A stretch of DNA of 64,000 bases from Streptomyces lucensis JCM 4490 (GCF_014650035.1 NZ_BMUE01000025.1:1-64000); one strand, 5' to 3'. Counted from the first letter of the stretch, positions 43,789 to 52,826 are shown. Notes: generated by a model from the letters alone, not told the origin. Translations and numbers: made by a program.

Positions 43789-44616
43789 ATGAGTCCCTTC
43801 ACCGGCTCCGCCGCCCGCACCTCCGACTGGGAGCACCTGCGGGTCCGGCTCACCGACGGGGTCGCCACCGTCACCCTCGCCCGCCCCGACCGGCTCAACG
43901 CCCTCACCTTCGGCGCCTACGCCGACCTGCGCGACCTGCTCGCCGAGCTGTCCCGGGAGCGCTCGGTGCGCGCCCTGGTGCTGGCCGGCGAGGGGCGCGG
44001 CTTCTGCTCCGGCGGCGACGTCGACGAGATCATCGGCGCCACCCTGTCCATGGACACCGCCCAGCTGCTGGACTTCAACCGGATGACCGGCCAGGTGGTG
44101 CGGGCGCTCCGCGAGTGCCCGTTCCCGGTGGTCGCCGCCGTGCACGGCGTGGCGGCCGGCGCGGGAGCCGTCCTCGCCCTGGCGGCCGACTTCCGGGTCG
44201 CCGGCCCCTCGGCCCGCTTCGCCTTCCTCTTCACGCGCGTCGGCCTCTCCGGCGGCGACATGGGCGCGGCCTACCTGCTGCCCCGGATCGTCGGCCTCGG
44301 CCACGCCACCCGCCTGCTCATGCTCGGTGAGCCGGTCCGCGCCCCCGAGGCGGAGCGCATCGGCCTGATCAGCGAGCTGACGCAGGAGGGCGGGACGGAC
44401 CGGGCGGCCCAGGAGCTGGCCCGCCGGCTGGCCGACGGCCCCGCCCTCGCGTACGCCCAGACCAAGGCCCTGCTGACGGCCGAGCTGGACATGCCCCTGG
44501 CGGCGTCGGTGGAGCTGGACGCCTCGACCCAGGCCCTGCTGATGAACGGCGAGGACTACGCGGAGTTCCACGCGGCCTTCACGGAGAAGCGCCCGCCCAA
44601 GTGGCGGGGGCGGTGA
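43789..44616 (+). CDS. Enoyl-CoA hydratase/isomerase family protein
   Basis: A 275-residue crotonase-fold enzyme. The oxyanion-hole segments GEGRGFCSGGDVDEI and VHGVAAGAGAVLALAADFRVA are present. The usual second glutamate position (FTRVGLSGGDMGA) has Asp in place, similar to hydratases of CoA-linked ring degradation. Two bases separate it from the fused aromatic hydroxylase gene, so they are co-translated. In the 2-aminobenzoyl-CoA pathway such an enzyme would act on the ring-opened or partially reduced CoA ester. ATG at 43789 follows AGGGAGG. Confidence 0.86.
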   Translation: MSPFTGSAARTSDWEHLRVRLTDGVATVTLARPDRLNALTFGAYADLRDLLAELSRERSVRALVLAGEGRGFCSGGDVDEIIGATLSMDTAQLLDFNRMTGQVVRALRECPFPVVAAVHGVAAGAGAVLALAADFRVAGPSARFAFLFTRVGLSGGDMGAAYLLPRIVGLGHATRLLMLGEPVRAPEAERIGLISELTQEGGTDRAAQELARRLADGPALAYAQTKALLTAELDMPLAASVELDASTQALLMNGEDYAEFHAAFTEKRPPKWRGR

Positions 44617-44618
44617 CC

Positions 44619-46901
44619 ATGCCGGCCCGCCCCCTGCGCGTGGCCGTGGTCGGCGGCGGCCCGGGCGGTCTCTACGCCGCGGCCCTGCTCAAACGCCTCG
44701 ACCCCGAGCGGCACGTCACCGTCTGGGAGCGCAACCCCCCCGACGAGACGTTCGGCTTCGGCGTGGTCCTCTCCGACGAGACCCTCGGCGGCATCGAGCA
44801 CGCCGACCCCGTGGTCCACGCGGCCCTGAGCGAGGACTTCGTCCGCTGGGACGACATCGACATCGTGCACCGGGGCGTCCGGCACCGCTCGGGCGGCCAC
44901 GGCTTCGCCGCGCTGGGGCGGCACCGCCTCCTGGAGATCCTGCACGAGCGCTGCCGCTCCCTGGGCGTGGACCTCCGCTTCCGGACCCGGGCCCCGGACA
45001 CCGCCGGCCTCGCGGCACACCACGACCTCGTCATCGCCGCCGACGGGGTCCACAGCACCACCCGTGAGACCCATGCCGCCGTCTTCCGCCCCCGGGTGAC
45101 CGAACACCGCTGCCGCTACATCTGGCTCGCCGCCGACTTCGCCTTCGACGCCTTCCGCTTCGACATCGCCGAGACCGGGCACGGCGTGATGCAGCTCCAC
45201 GGATACCCCTATGCGGCCGACGCCTCCACCGTCATCGTCGAGATGCGCGAGGAGGTCTGGCGCGCGGCCGGCTTCGACGAACTCGGCGTGCGGGAGTCCG
45301 TCGAGCGCTGCGCGAAGATCTTCTCGGAGGCACTGCGCGGCCGGCCCCTGCGGTCCGGGAACTCGGCCTGGACGACCTTCCGCACGGTGGCCAACGAGCG
45401 CTGGTCGCACGGCAACGTCGTGCTCCTGGGCGACGCCGCGCACACCGCCCACTTCTCCATCGGCTCCGGCACCAAGCTCGCGGTGGAGGACGCGCTGGCC
45501 CTGGCCGCCTGCCTGGAGGAGCGGCCGGACGTGGCGACGGCGCTGGCGGCCTACGAGGAGGAGCGCAGACCTGTCGTCGCCTCCACACAGCGGGCCGCGC
45601 GGGCCAGCCTGGAGTGGTTCGAGAACCTGGGACTGTATCTCGGCCTGCCGTCCCGGCAGTTCGCGTTCAACCTGCTCACCCGCAGCCGCCGGGTCACCCA
45701 CGACAACCTGCGGTTGCGCGACGCCCGCTTCACCGGTGCCGTGGAGCGGGAGTTCGGCTGCCCGCCCGGCACGCCCCCCATGTTCACCCCGTTCCGGCTG
45801 CGCGGCCTGACCCTGCGCAACCGGGTCGTCGTCTCGCCGATGGACATGTACTCCGCCACGGACGGCGTCCCCGGCGACTTCCACCTCGTCCACCTGGGCG
45901 CCCGGGCGCTCGGCGGCGCCGGTCTGGTGATGACCGAGATGGTGTGCGTCAGCGAGCGGGGCCGCATCACCCCGGGCTGCACCGGCCTCTACACCGGCCG
46001 GCAGGCCGAGGCCTGGCGGCGGATCACCGACTTCGTGCACACCCGGGCACCCGGCACGGCGATCGGCGTGCAGCTCGGGCACTCCGGCCGCAAGGGCTCC
46101 ACGAAGCTGATGTGGGAGGGCATGGACGAACCGCTGCCCGACGCCAACTGGCCGCTGGTCGCCGCCTCCCCGCTGCCGTACAAGCCGGGCGGCCAGACCC
46201 CGCGCCGGCTCACCCGGGCCCAGCTGACCGACATCCGCGAGCAGTTCACGACGGCTGCCGAACGGGCCGCACGGGCCGGGTTCGACCTGCTCGAACTGCA
46301 CTGCGCCCACGGCTACCTGCTCTCCGGCTTCCTCTCCCCGCTCACCAACCTGCGCACCGACGCCTACGGGGGCTCCCTGGAACGACGGCTGAGGTTCCCG
46401 CTGGAGGTCTTCGAAGCCGTGCGCGCGGTGTGGCCGGCGGAACGGCCGATGACCGTGCGCATCTCCGCCACCGACTGGGCCGGGGGCGGCACGACCGCCG
46501 AGGACGCCGTCGGGATCGCCCGCGCCTTCGCCGCGCACGGCGCGGACGCGATCGACGTCTCGACCGGGCAGGTGGTGGCCGAGGAGCGACCGGAGTTCGG
46601 GCGGTCGTACCAGACGCCGTTCGCCGACCGCATCCGGCACGAGGCCCGCGTCCCCGTGATCGCGGTCGGCGCGATCTCCTCCTGGGACGACGTCAACTCC
46701 CTGATCCTGGCCGGGCGGACGGACCTGTGCGCACTGGGCCGCCCGCACCTCTACGACCCGAACTGGACCCTGCACGCGGCGGCCGAGCAGGGGTACGAGG
46801 GCCCGGGCGCCGGCTGGCCCGACCCGTACCGCGCGGGCAGCCGCCGCCCGCGGACCGGACGTACGGACGCCCCCAAGCCCCGCCTGAGGCTCGGCGGTTG
46901 A
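44619..46901 (+). CDS. Fused FAD monooxygenase and OYE-type reductase (aryl-CoA dearomatising)
   Basis: A 760-residue two-domain enzyme. The first half (about residues 1-385) is a flavin aromatic hydroxylase with VVGGGPGGLYAAALL and the FAD-binding LLGDAAHTAHFSIGSGTKLA. The second half (from about 388) is an old yellow enzyme-like FMN reductase with MDMYSATDG, ELHCAHGYLLSGF and DAYGGSLERRLRF. This fusion matches 2-aminobenzoyl-CoA monooxygenase/reductase and relatives called salicylyl-CoA 5-hydroxylases. It would hydroxylate and then reduce the CoA-bound ring, ending aromaticity. A GTG six bases upstream overlaps the preceding stop and is an alternative start. Confidence 0.9.
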   Translation: MPARPLRVAVVGGGPGGLYAAALLKRLDPERHVTVWERNPPDETFGFGVVLSDETLGGIEHADPVVHAALSEDFVRWDDIDIVHRGVRHRSGGHGFAALGRHRLLEILHERCRSLGVDLRFRTRAPDTAGLAAHHDLVIAADGVHSTTRETHAAVFRPRVTEHRCRYIWLAADFAFDAFRFDIAETGHGVMQLHGYPYAADASTVIVEMREEVWRAAGFDELGVRESVERCAKIFSEALRGRPLRSGNSAWTTFRTVANERWSHGNVVLLGDAAHTAHFSIGSGTKLAVEDALALAACLEERPDVATALAAYEEERRPVVASTQRAARASLEWFENLGLYLGLPSRQFAFNLLTRSRRVTHDNLRLRDARFTGAVEREFGCPPGTPPMFTPFRLRGLTLRNRVVVSPMDMYSATDGVPGDFHLVHLGARALGGAGLVMTEMVCVSERGRITPGCTGLYTGRQAEAWRRITDFVHTRAPGTAIGVQLGHSGRKGSTKLMWEGMDEPLPDANWPLVAASPLPYKPGGQTPRRLTRAQLTDIREQFTTAAERAARAGFDLLELHCAHGYLLSGFLSPLTNLRTDAYGGSLERRLRFPLEVFEAVRAVWPAERPMTVRISATDWAGGGTTAEDAVGIARAFAAHGADAIDVSTGQVVAEERPEFGRSYQTPFADRIRHEARVPVIAVGAISSWDDVNSLILAGRTDLCALGRPHLYDPNWTLHAAAEQGYEGPGAGWPDPYRAGSRRPRTGRTDAPKPRLRLGG

Positions 46902-46919
46902 GACCGGCGGGAGCCGGCG

Positions 46920-47732
46920 TCACACCCCCGCGAACTCCGCGCCGGCGTCCCGCAGCCGCTCGTGCAGGGACTGGAAGACCTGGGCCGAGCGGACCCCCGG
47001 CCAGCCGGCCGGCAGGAGGCGGGCGGGCAGGCCCGGGTCGGTGTAGGGGAGGTGGCGCCAGGAGTCCAGGGCGAGGAGGTAGTCGCGGTACGCCTCCTCG
47101 GGCGGGGTGCCCGGGCGGTGCTGCCAGGAGTCCAGGACCGGGGCGTGCGCGTCCAGGAAGCGTTCGTGCTCCTTGGCGATCGCCGCCAGGTCCCACCAGC
47201 GGGCGACCGCGTCGGCCGTGGGCGCGAAGCCCAGGTGCTCGCCGCGGAAGAAGTCCACGTACGGGTCCAGGCGCAGCCGGCGCAGCGTGTGCCGCGTCTC
47301 CTCGTACAGCCGGGCCGGGGCGATCCACACCCCGGGCGCGGCCGTGCCGAAGCCCAGGCCCGCCAGCCGGGACCGCAGGACGTGCCGCTTCTGCCGTTCC
47401 GACTCGGGGACGGAGAAGACCGCGAGCACCCAGCCCTCGTCCCGCGGCGGCACCGTGGCGTAGATGCGGCGGTCGCCGTCGTCCAGCAACTGACGGGCCT
47501 CGGGCGAGAGTTCGTAACCCGCGGCGCCGGAGGGCGTGCGGGCCGGCAGCAGCAGACCACGGCGTTTGAGCCGGGACACCGAGGAGCGTACCGAGGGCGC
47601 GTCCACCCCGACCGCGGCCAGGAGCCGGATCAGCTCGGCGACGGGCATCGGGCCGGGCAGGAAGCGGCCGTACGCGCCGTAGAGCGTGACGATGAGGGAC
47701 CTGGGGGCGTGCTGCTCGGACACGTTGATCAT
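46920..47732 (-). CDS. PaaX-family transcriptional repressor
   Basis: A 270-residue regulator of the PaaX type: an N-terminal winged helix (LIVTLYGAYGRFLPGPMPVAELIRLL then VRSSVSRLKRRGLL, cut by a short loop) and a C-terminal PaaX domain with WVLAVFSVPESERQKRH and FGTAAPGVWIAP. PaaX proteins bind CoA esters such as phenylacetyl-CoA and release their operator. Here it is the second gene of a minus-strand unit with the aryl-CoA ligase (15-bp gap), so an aryl-CoA made by that ligase is the obvious effector. Confidence 0.9.
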   Translation of the reverse strand: MINVSEQHAPRSLIVTLYGAYGRFLPGPMPVAELIRLLAAVGVDAPSVRSSVSRLKRRGLLLPARTPSGAAGYELSPEARQLLDDGDRRIYATVPPRDEGWVLAVFSVPESERQKRHVLRSRLAGLGFGTAAPGVWIAPARLYEETRHTLRRLRLDPYVDFFRGEHLGFAPTADAVARWWDLAAIAKEHERFLDAHAPVLDSWQHRPGTPPEEAYRDYLLALDSWRHLPYTDPGLPARLLPAGWPGVRSAQVFQSLHERLRDAGAEFAGV

Positions 47733-47747
47733 GTTAGTTCGTCGGCA

Positions 47748-49340
47748 TCAGCGCCGGTCACCCGCGGTGCGCAGCCGGAACCGCTGCAGCTTGCCGGTGG
47801 CCGTGCGGGGAAGCGCGTCGAGGAAGACGAACTCGCGCGGGCACTTGTACGGCGCCAGCTCGGACGTGAGGAACGCGCGGAGGGCCTCGGGGTCGCGCGC
47901 GGCCCCGTCGCGCAGCACCGTGTACGCCACCGCGACCTGGCCGCGCGCCTCGTCGGGGCGGCCCACGACCGCCGTCTCCACCACGTCCGGGTGGCGCAGC
48001 AGCGCGTCCTCGACCTCGGGTCCGGCGATGTTGTACCCGGCCGAGATGATCATGTCGTCGGCGCGCGACACGTAGCGGAACCAGCCGTCGGGTTCGCGGA
48101 CGTAGGTGTCGCCGGTGACGTTCCAGCCGTCGCGCACGTAGTCGCGCTGCCGCGGGTCGGCGAGGTAGCGGCAGCCCACCGGCCCGCGCACGGCCAGCAG
48201 CCCCGGCTCGCCGTCGGGCACCGGCACGCCGTCCGCGTCCTGTATGCGCGCCTGCCAGCCCGGCACCGGCACGCCCGTGGTGCCCGGCCTGATCGACTCG
48301 TCGGCGGCGGAGACGAAGATGTGCAGCAGTTCGGTGGCGCCGATGCCGTTGATGACGCGCAGGCCCGTGCGCTCGTGCCAGGCCCGCCAGGTGGCCGCGG
48401 GCAGGTTCTCGCCCGCCGAGACGCAGCGCCGCAGGGACGACAGGTCGTGCCCGTCCAGCCCCTCCAGCATGGCGCGGTACGCGGTGGGGGCCGTGAACAG
48501 CACCGAGACCCGGTGGCGGGCGATCGCGGGGAGCAGTTGCCGGGGACCGGCCTGCTCCAGGAGGAGGGCGCTCGCGCCGGCCCGCAGCGGGAAGACCACC
48601 AGCCCGCCGAGTCCGAAGGTGAAGCCGAGCGGGGGGCTGCCCGCGAACACGTCGTCCGCGTGGGGGCGCAGCACGTGCCGGGAGAAGGTGTCGGCGACGG
48701 CGAGGACGTCCCGGTGGAAGTGCACGCACCCCTTCGGGCGGCCCGTGGTGCCGGAGGTGAACGCGATCAGGGCGACGTCGTCGGCCGCGGTGTCCACGGC
48801 CGGGTACGGGGTGACGGGTGCCGGCCGGCCCAGGAGGTCGTCGGGCGCGCCGCCGCCGTACGTCGTGATCCGCAGCCCGGGTACCCCGGCCTTCGCCAGG
48901 TCGTCCACCGACCGGACGTCGCACAGCGCGTGCCGGACCCGCGCGATCTCGCACATGGCCGCCAGCTCGTGCGGGCGCTGCTGGGCCAGCACGGTGACCG
49001 CGACCGCGCCCGCCTTCAGCACCGCCAGCCAGCAGGCGGCCAGCCAGGGCGTGGTCGGGCCGCGCAGCAGCACCCGGTTGCCGGGGACCACGCCCAGGTC
49101 GCCGGTGAGGACGTGCGCGATCCGGTCGACGTGGCCGCGCAGCTCCCCGTAGGTCCAGGTGGGGCCGGCCGGGGTGTGGAAGACCGGGCGGGCCGGATCG
49201 GGGCCGGCCAGCAGCTCCGAGGCGCAGTTCAGCCGGTCGGGGTAGCGCAGCTCCGGCAGGTCGAACCGCAGCTCGGGCCACTCGTCGGGCGGGGGCAGGT
49301 GGTCGCGCGCGAAGGTGTCGACGTGGGCCGAGAGGTGCAT
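47748..49340 (-). CDS. Aryl-CoA ligase (2-aminobenzoate-CoA ligase-like)
   Basis: A 530-residue benzoate-CoA ligase-family enzyme. Seen: LIAFTSGTTGRPKGCVHFHRD, PPLGFTFGLGGLVVFPLRAGA (a segment characteristic of benzoate and aminobenzoate ligases), VINGIGATELLHIF, ADDMIISAGYNIAGPEVE and the C-terminal LPRTATGKLQRF lysine. It activates an aromatic acid as its CoA ester for the fused hydroxylase encoded next to it. The local gene set favours anthranilate or salicylate over phenylacetate. ATG at 49340 was chosen over an upstream in-frame start because the conserved N-terminus begins there. Confidence 0.9.
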   Translation of the reverse strand: MHLSAHVDTFARDHLPPPDEWPELRFDLPELRYPDRLNCASELLAGPDPARPVFHTPAGPTWTYGELRGHVDRIAHVLTGDLGVVPGNRVLLRGPTTPWLAACWLAVLKAGAVAVTVLAQQRPHELAAMCEIARVRHALCDVRSVDDLAKAGVPGLRITTYGGGAPDDLLGRPAPVTPYPAVDTAADDVALIAFTSGTTGRPKGCVHFHRDVLAVADTFSRHVLRPHADDVFAGSPPLGFTFGLGGLVVFPLRAGASALLLEQAGPRQLLPAIARHRVSVLFTAPTAYRAMLEGLDGHDLSSLRRCVSAGENLPAATWRAWHERTGLRVINGIGATELLHIFVSAADESIRPGTTGVPVPGWQARIQDADGVPVPDGEPGLLAVRGPVGCRYLADPRQRDYVRDGWNVTGDTYVREPDGWFRYVSRADDMIISAGYNIAGPEVEDALLRHPDVVETAVVGRPDEARGQVAVAYTVLRDGAARDPEALRAFLTSELAPYKCPREFVFLDALPRTATGKLQRFRLRTAGDRR

Positions 49341-49422
49341 GGCGGTTCGCCCCCTTGCCGTGACAAGCGTCGAGACGGGCGTCGTGGTGGGCACCGGCGT
49401 CCTGGGTGGCTCGCGCCAACGA

Positions 49423-49464
49423 GCGTATCGTGTCGGTGACGGCAGTCAACCGCACGCGATAGCG
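49423..49464. promoter_or_regulatory. Imperfect inverted repeat between the ligase and dehydrogenase genes
   Basis: In the 253-bp divergent gap, GCGTATCGTG at 49423-49432 faces CGCGATAGCG at 49455-49464; eight of ten positions pair. It lies between the ligase start (49340, leftward) and the dehydrogenase start (49594, rightward), a suitable place for a PaaX-type operator that would act on both genes. No sigma-factor consensus was recognised in the gap. Confidence 0.35.
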
Positions 49465-49593
49465 TCGACGGGGCGGCGTCTTTCCGGTCCGGCCGTGCCG
49501 GCCGGGGGCCGTGGTGACGGACCGGGCCGAGGTGGTCCGGTCCGGCAGGCGACGGGCAGGCCGTGGTGGCCGCCCGCGGAGGGAGGAACGGCA

Positions 49594-50826
49594 GTGCCCG
49601 CATTCTCGCTCGAACCGCAGCAGGCCGCCTGGTGCGCCGAGTTGCGCACCCTGGCCGCCGAACGGCTGCGTCCGGTCGCCGACAAGGGCGAAGCGGGGCG
49701 CGTCGACCGGCCGCTCCTCGCCGAACTCGGCCGGCTCGGGCTGCTCGCGCGGCTGTTCACCTCCGGCGCGTTGGACCTGTGCCTGATGCGGGAGTCGCTG
49801 GCCCAGACCTGCACCGAGGCCGAGACCGCCCTCGCCCTGCAGGGCCTGGGCGCCCATCCGGTGCACGCCCACGGCACCCCGGCCCAGCGCGAGCACTGGC
49901 TGCCCCGGGTCGCCGACGGCACGGCGGTCGCCGCCTTCGCGCTGAGCGAGCCCGGGGCCGGCTCGGACGCGGCGGCGCTGTCCCTCGCGGCCGAGCCCGA
50001 CGGCGGCGGCTGCTGGCGGCTCACCGGTGCCAAGTGCTGGATCTCCAACGCCCCCGAGGCCGACTTCTACACCGTCTTCGCCCGCACCACTCCCGGCGCC
50101 GGCGCGCGCGGCGTGACCGCCTTCCTCGTCCCCGCCGACCGGCCCGGACTCACCGGCACCGCGCTGGAGATGCTCTCACCGCACCCCATCGGCGCCCTCG
50201 ACTTCGACGGCGTGCCGGTCACCGCCGCCGACGTCCTCGGCGGGATGGACCGCGGCTTCGCCGTCGCCATGGGCACCCTCAACCTCTTCCGCCCGAGCGT
50301 CGGCGCCTTCGCGGTCGGCATGGCCCAGGCGGCACTCGACGCCACCCTCGCCCACACGCGCCGGCGCGAGGCGTTCCAGGGCACCTTGAAGGACCTCCAG
50401 GCCGTCTCCCACCAGGTCGCCGAGATGGCCCTGCGCACGGAGGCGGCCCGTCTGATGGTCTACGCGGCGGCGTCGGCGTACGACGAGGGCGCCGCCGACG
50501 TCCCGAAGCGCGCCGCGATGGCCAAGCTGCTCGCCACCGAGACCGCGCAGTACGTCGTCGACACGGCCGTCCAGCTGCACGGCGCCCGCGCCCTGCGCCG
50601 CGGCCACCTCCTCGAACACCTCTACCGCGAGGTGCGTGCGCCCCGCGTCTACGAGGGCGCCAGCGAGGTGCAACGGGGCATCATCGCCAAGGAGTTGTAC
50701 GCCGAGCCCCCGGCCGCCGCCCTCGCGGAGACTCAGGCCGCCGCCCTTGCCGAGCCCCCGGCCGCCGGCCTCTACGGGACCCCGGACGTCACGCCCCTCG
50801 CGACCCACGACCAGGAGGCCCGGTGA
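49594..50826 (+). CDS. Acyl-CoA dehydrogenase of the aromatic catabolic module
   Basis: A 410-residue acyl-CoA dehydrogenase. AFALSEPGAGSDAAAL is the flavin-binding signature, LTGAKCWISNA follows, and the C-terminal catalytic glutamate is in RVYEGASEVQRGII. So unlike the dehydrogenase at 5753-6904 it uses the medium-chain-type base. The last 40 residues are an alanine/proline/glutamate repeat tail of unusual composition. GTG at 49594 follows GGAGGGAGGAACGGCA. It overlaps RidA by four bases. In context it oxidises a CoA intermediate after ring reduction. Confidence 0.9.
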   Translation: MPAFSLEPQQAAWCAELRTLAAERLRPVADKGEAGRVDRPLLAELGRLGLLARLFTSGALDLCLMRESLAQTCTEAETALALQGLGAHPVHAHGTPAQREHWLPRVADGTAVAAFALSEPGAGSDAAALSLAAEPDGGGCWRLTGAKCWISNAPEADFYTVFARTTPGAGARGVTAFLVPADRPGLTGTALEMLSPHPIGALDFDGVPVTAADVLGGMDRGFAVAMGTLNLFRPSVGAFAVGMAQAALDATLAHTRRREAFQGTLKDLQAVSHQVAEMALRTEAARLMVYAAASAYDEGAADVPKRAAMAKLLATETAQYVVDTAVQLHGARALRRGHLLEHLYREVRAPRVYEGASEVQRGIIAKELYAEPPAAALAETQAAALAEPPAAGLYGTPDVTPLATHDQEAR

Positions 50827-51221
50827 CGACCGAGCGCGTCAACCCGCCGCAGCTGTCCCCGCCCACGGGCTTCACCCACGCCGTCGTCGCGACCGGCTCC
50901 CGCGTGGTCTTCCTCGCTGGCCAGACCGCGCTGGACGCCGACGGCAAGGTCACCGGCGGCACGCTCCCCGAGCAGTTCGAGAAGGCCCTCGGCAACCTCC
51001 TCGCCGCACTGCGCGCGGCCGGCGGCACCCCCGCCGACCTCGCCCGGGTCACCGTCTACGCCACGGACGTCGCCGCCTACCGCGCCCAGGCCTGCCGGCT
51101 GGGGCGCATCTGGCGCGACCTGGCAGGCCGCGACTATCCCGCCATGGCGGTCGTGGAGGTCGTACGACTGTGGGACGAACAGGCGCTGGTGGAGCTGGAC
51201 GGGTTCGCCGTACTGACGTAG
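50823..51221 (+). CDS. RidA/YjgF family enamine/imine deaminase
   Basis: A 132-residue Rid-family protein. GFTHAVVATGSRVVFLAGQT and the C-terminal AMAVVEVVRLWDEQALVELDGFAV fit the trimeric fold; the catalytic arginine of RidA-type members is expected in the VEVVRL segment. Rid proteins hydrolyse reactive enamines and imines to ketones and ammonia. Coupled to an acyl-CoA dehydrogenase by a four-base overlap, it could remove the amino group from the non-aromatic intermediate of 2-aminobenzoyl-CoA breakdown. That would favour anthranilate over salicylate as the substrate of the module. Confidence 0.9.
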   Translation: MTTERVNPPQLSPPTGFTHAVVATGSRVVFLAGQTALDADGKVTGGTLPEQFEKALGNLLAALRAAGGTPADLARVTVYATDVAAYRAQACRLGRIWRDLAGRDYPAMAVVEVVRLWDEQALVELDGFAVLT

Positions 51222-51332
51222 GGCCTGCCGGACGGCTCCACGACGCGCCACCGATGGAGTACGGTCACGCCTCCCGGCGCGGGCGCCCGGTACCAGTGGA
51301 GCCCCGTTCCACGAAACCGGGAGGTAACCCCC

Positions 51333-51758
51333 ATGCGTGTACGCCCCGCGCTCGCCGCGGTCCTCGGCGCCGCCGCCCTGCTCTGCGCCGCCGTCGGTAC
51401 GGCCGGCGCCGACCCTGCCGAGAGCATCACCGTCGACTCCACCGGGGTGATCGCGCCCGACGGCACGGTCGTCCTGTCGGGCACCTACCGCTGCGCCGCC
51501 GGCACCGGACCGGTGCTCGTCAGCGCCTCGGTCAGCCAGAGCGACCCGCTCCACAAGTACCCCGTCGGCGGCAGCGAGGCCCGGTGCGACGGCGCCGAAC
51601 ACCGCTGGCAGAACACCGGGAAGGTCTTCCCGGAGGCGCTCGGCGCGGGACCGGCGCACGTGGAGGCCACGCTCATGGAGCTGCGCCCGTCGGGCATCGT
51701 GCCGCTGCCCGCCTTCCACGCCGTCACCGAACAGGACATCGCGCTCGGCCAGGAGTGA
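51333..51758 (+). CDS. Secreted DUF6299-type protein
   Basis: A 141-residue exported protein. The N-terminus has a basic start and a hydrophobic core (ALAAVLGAAALLCAAVGTAGA) ending in a signal-peptidase I site near residue 26. The mature part (ESITVDSTGVIAPDGTVVLSGTYRC) shows the short repeated-strand pattern and two cysteines of the Streptomyces DUF6299 family. No function is known. It stands alone between RidA and the convergent dasR gene. Confidence 0.68.
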   Translation: MRVRPALAAVLGAAALLCAAVGTAGADPAESITVDSTGVIAPDGTVVLSGTYRCAAGTGPVLVSASVSQSDPLHKYPVGGSEARCDGAEHRWQNTGKVFPEALGAGPAHVEATLMELRPSGIVPLPAFHAVTEQDIALGQE

Positions 51759-51786
51759 CGGCGGGAGCCCACCCCCGGCAACGCGC

Positions 51787-51818
51787 GCGTCCGGCCCCTG
51801 CCGACCGGGGCCGGGCGC
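51787..51818. terminator. Bidirectional hairpin before the end of dasR
   Basis: GCGTCCGGCCCC at 51787-51798 pairs with GGGGCCGGGCGC at 51807-51818 with one G-T pair, in the 66-bp gap between the convergent DUF6299 gene and dasR. Confidence 0.65.
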
Positions 51819-51824
51819 ACGCGT

Positions 51825-52658
51825 TCAGGCCGGGCCGAGGCCGTCCGGACCGGGTGGGGGGAGGCTGCCGCGCCGCACCAGGGCGGGGGACAGGCGCGGG
51901 CCCGGCCGGTGCAGCGCGGCCACGAACTTGTAGCGGGAGCCCCGGTACACCGAGCGCACCCACTCCACCGGCGTGCCCTGCGCGTCCCGCGAGTGCCGGG
52001 ACAGCAGCAGCATCGGCAGCCCCACGTCGGTGCCGAGCAGTTGCGCCTCGCGCGGGGTCGACAGCGAGGTCTCGATGGTCTCGTCGGCCTCCGCGAGGTG
52101 GACGCCGTACACCTCGGCGAGCGCCGTGTAGAGCGACGGACACGTGGTCAGGCACCGGCGCAGACCGGGGAAGCGCCGTACGGACAGGTGGGTCGTCTCG
52201 ATCGCCATCGGGTCGCCGCCGGCCAGCCGCAGCCGCTCGACGCGCAGCACCCGCTCGCCGGTGGCGATGCCGAGCAGCCCCGCGAGCTTCTCGTCCGCCG
52301 GGACCTCGCCGACGTCCAGCATCTGCGAGCCCGGCGTCAGGCCCTGGGCGCGCATGTCCTCGGTGTGCGAGGTGAGCTGGAGGGTGCGGTACAGCTTCGG
52401 CTGGGCGACGAAGGTTCCCTTGCCCTGGATCCGGTCGAGGCGGCCTTCACCGACGAGTTCCTGGAGCGCCTGGCGGACGGTGGTCCGGGAGGTGTCGAAC
52501 CGGACGGCGAGCAGGCGTTCCGCGGGCATGGCCGAGCCGGGCTGCAGCGCCTCGGCCATGCTGAGCAGCCGCTGCTTGATCCGGTAGTACTTCGGCACGC
52601 GCGCGGTGCGGCCGGACGCCCCCCTGTGCGGCTGGGCGCTGCTGACGTCGGTGGTCAT
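51825..52658 (-). CDS. dasR: GntR/HutC-family regulator DasR
   Basis: A 277-residue GntR-family repressor of the HutC subgroup. The winged helix is at about residues 22-90 (KYYRIKQRLLSMAEAL, ERLLAVRFDTSRTTVRQAL, GKGTFVAQPKL), followed by a UTRA effector domain (MLDVGEVPADEKLA, VLRVERLRLAGGDPMAIETTHL, SRYKFVAALHR). Position next to dasABC and DasR-type operators identify it as DasR, the repressor released by glucosamine-6-phosphate that controls GlcNAc uptake, chitinases and antibiotic switching in Streptomyces. A dre-like site 53-68 bp upstream suggests autoregulation. Confidence 0.93.
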   Translation of the reverse strand: MTTDVSSAQPHRGASGRTARVPKYYRIKQRLLSMAEALQPGSAMPAERLLAVRFDTSRTTVRQALQELVGEGRLDRIQGKGTFVAQPKLYRTLQLTSHTEDMRAQGLTPGSQMLDVGEVPADEKLAGLLGIATGERVLRVERLRLAGGDPMAIETTHLSVRRFPGLRRCLTTCPSLYTALAEVYGVHLAEADETIETSLSTPREAQLLGTDVGLPMLLLSRHSRDAQGTPVEWVRSVYRGSRYKFVAALHRPGPRLSPALVRRGSLPPPGPDGLGPA

Positions 52659-52710
52659 GCCTGCCTTCCCGGCTGTGTCGATGGGCTCCCGTTATAGCGA
52701 CCAACTGCCC

Positions 52711-52726
52711 TATGGTCTAGTCCAAC
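52711..52726. promoter_or_regulatory. DasR operator (dre) 1, nearest dasR
   Basis: TATGGTCTAGTCCAAC matches the dre consensus ACTGGTCTAGACCACT at its central GGTCTAG and CCA. It is 53 bp before the dasR start and probably serves autoregulation. Confidence 0.75.
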
Positions 52727-52815
52727 TGAACCGCCCGGGCGAATGGTGCGGAATGCGGACGGACGCGCTCCGGTGACTTTCTCGTAACGGCCGGGACCGG
52801 CTTTCCGGACCACCC

Positions 52816-52821
52816 TTGACA
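52816..52821 (+). promoter_or_regulatory. Candidate -35 element of the dasA promoter
   Basis: A perfect TTGACA. The second dre begins six bases downstream and so would fall between -35 and -10. The -10 was not identified with confidence. Confidence 0.4.
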
Positions 52822-52826
52822 CTCAA

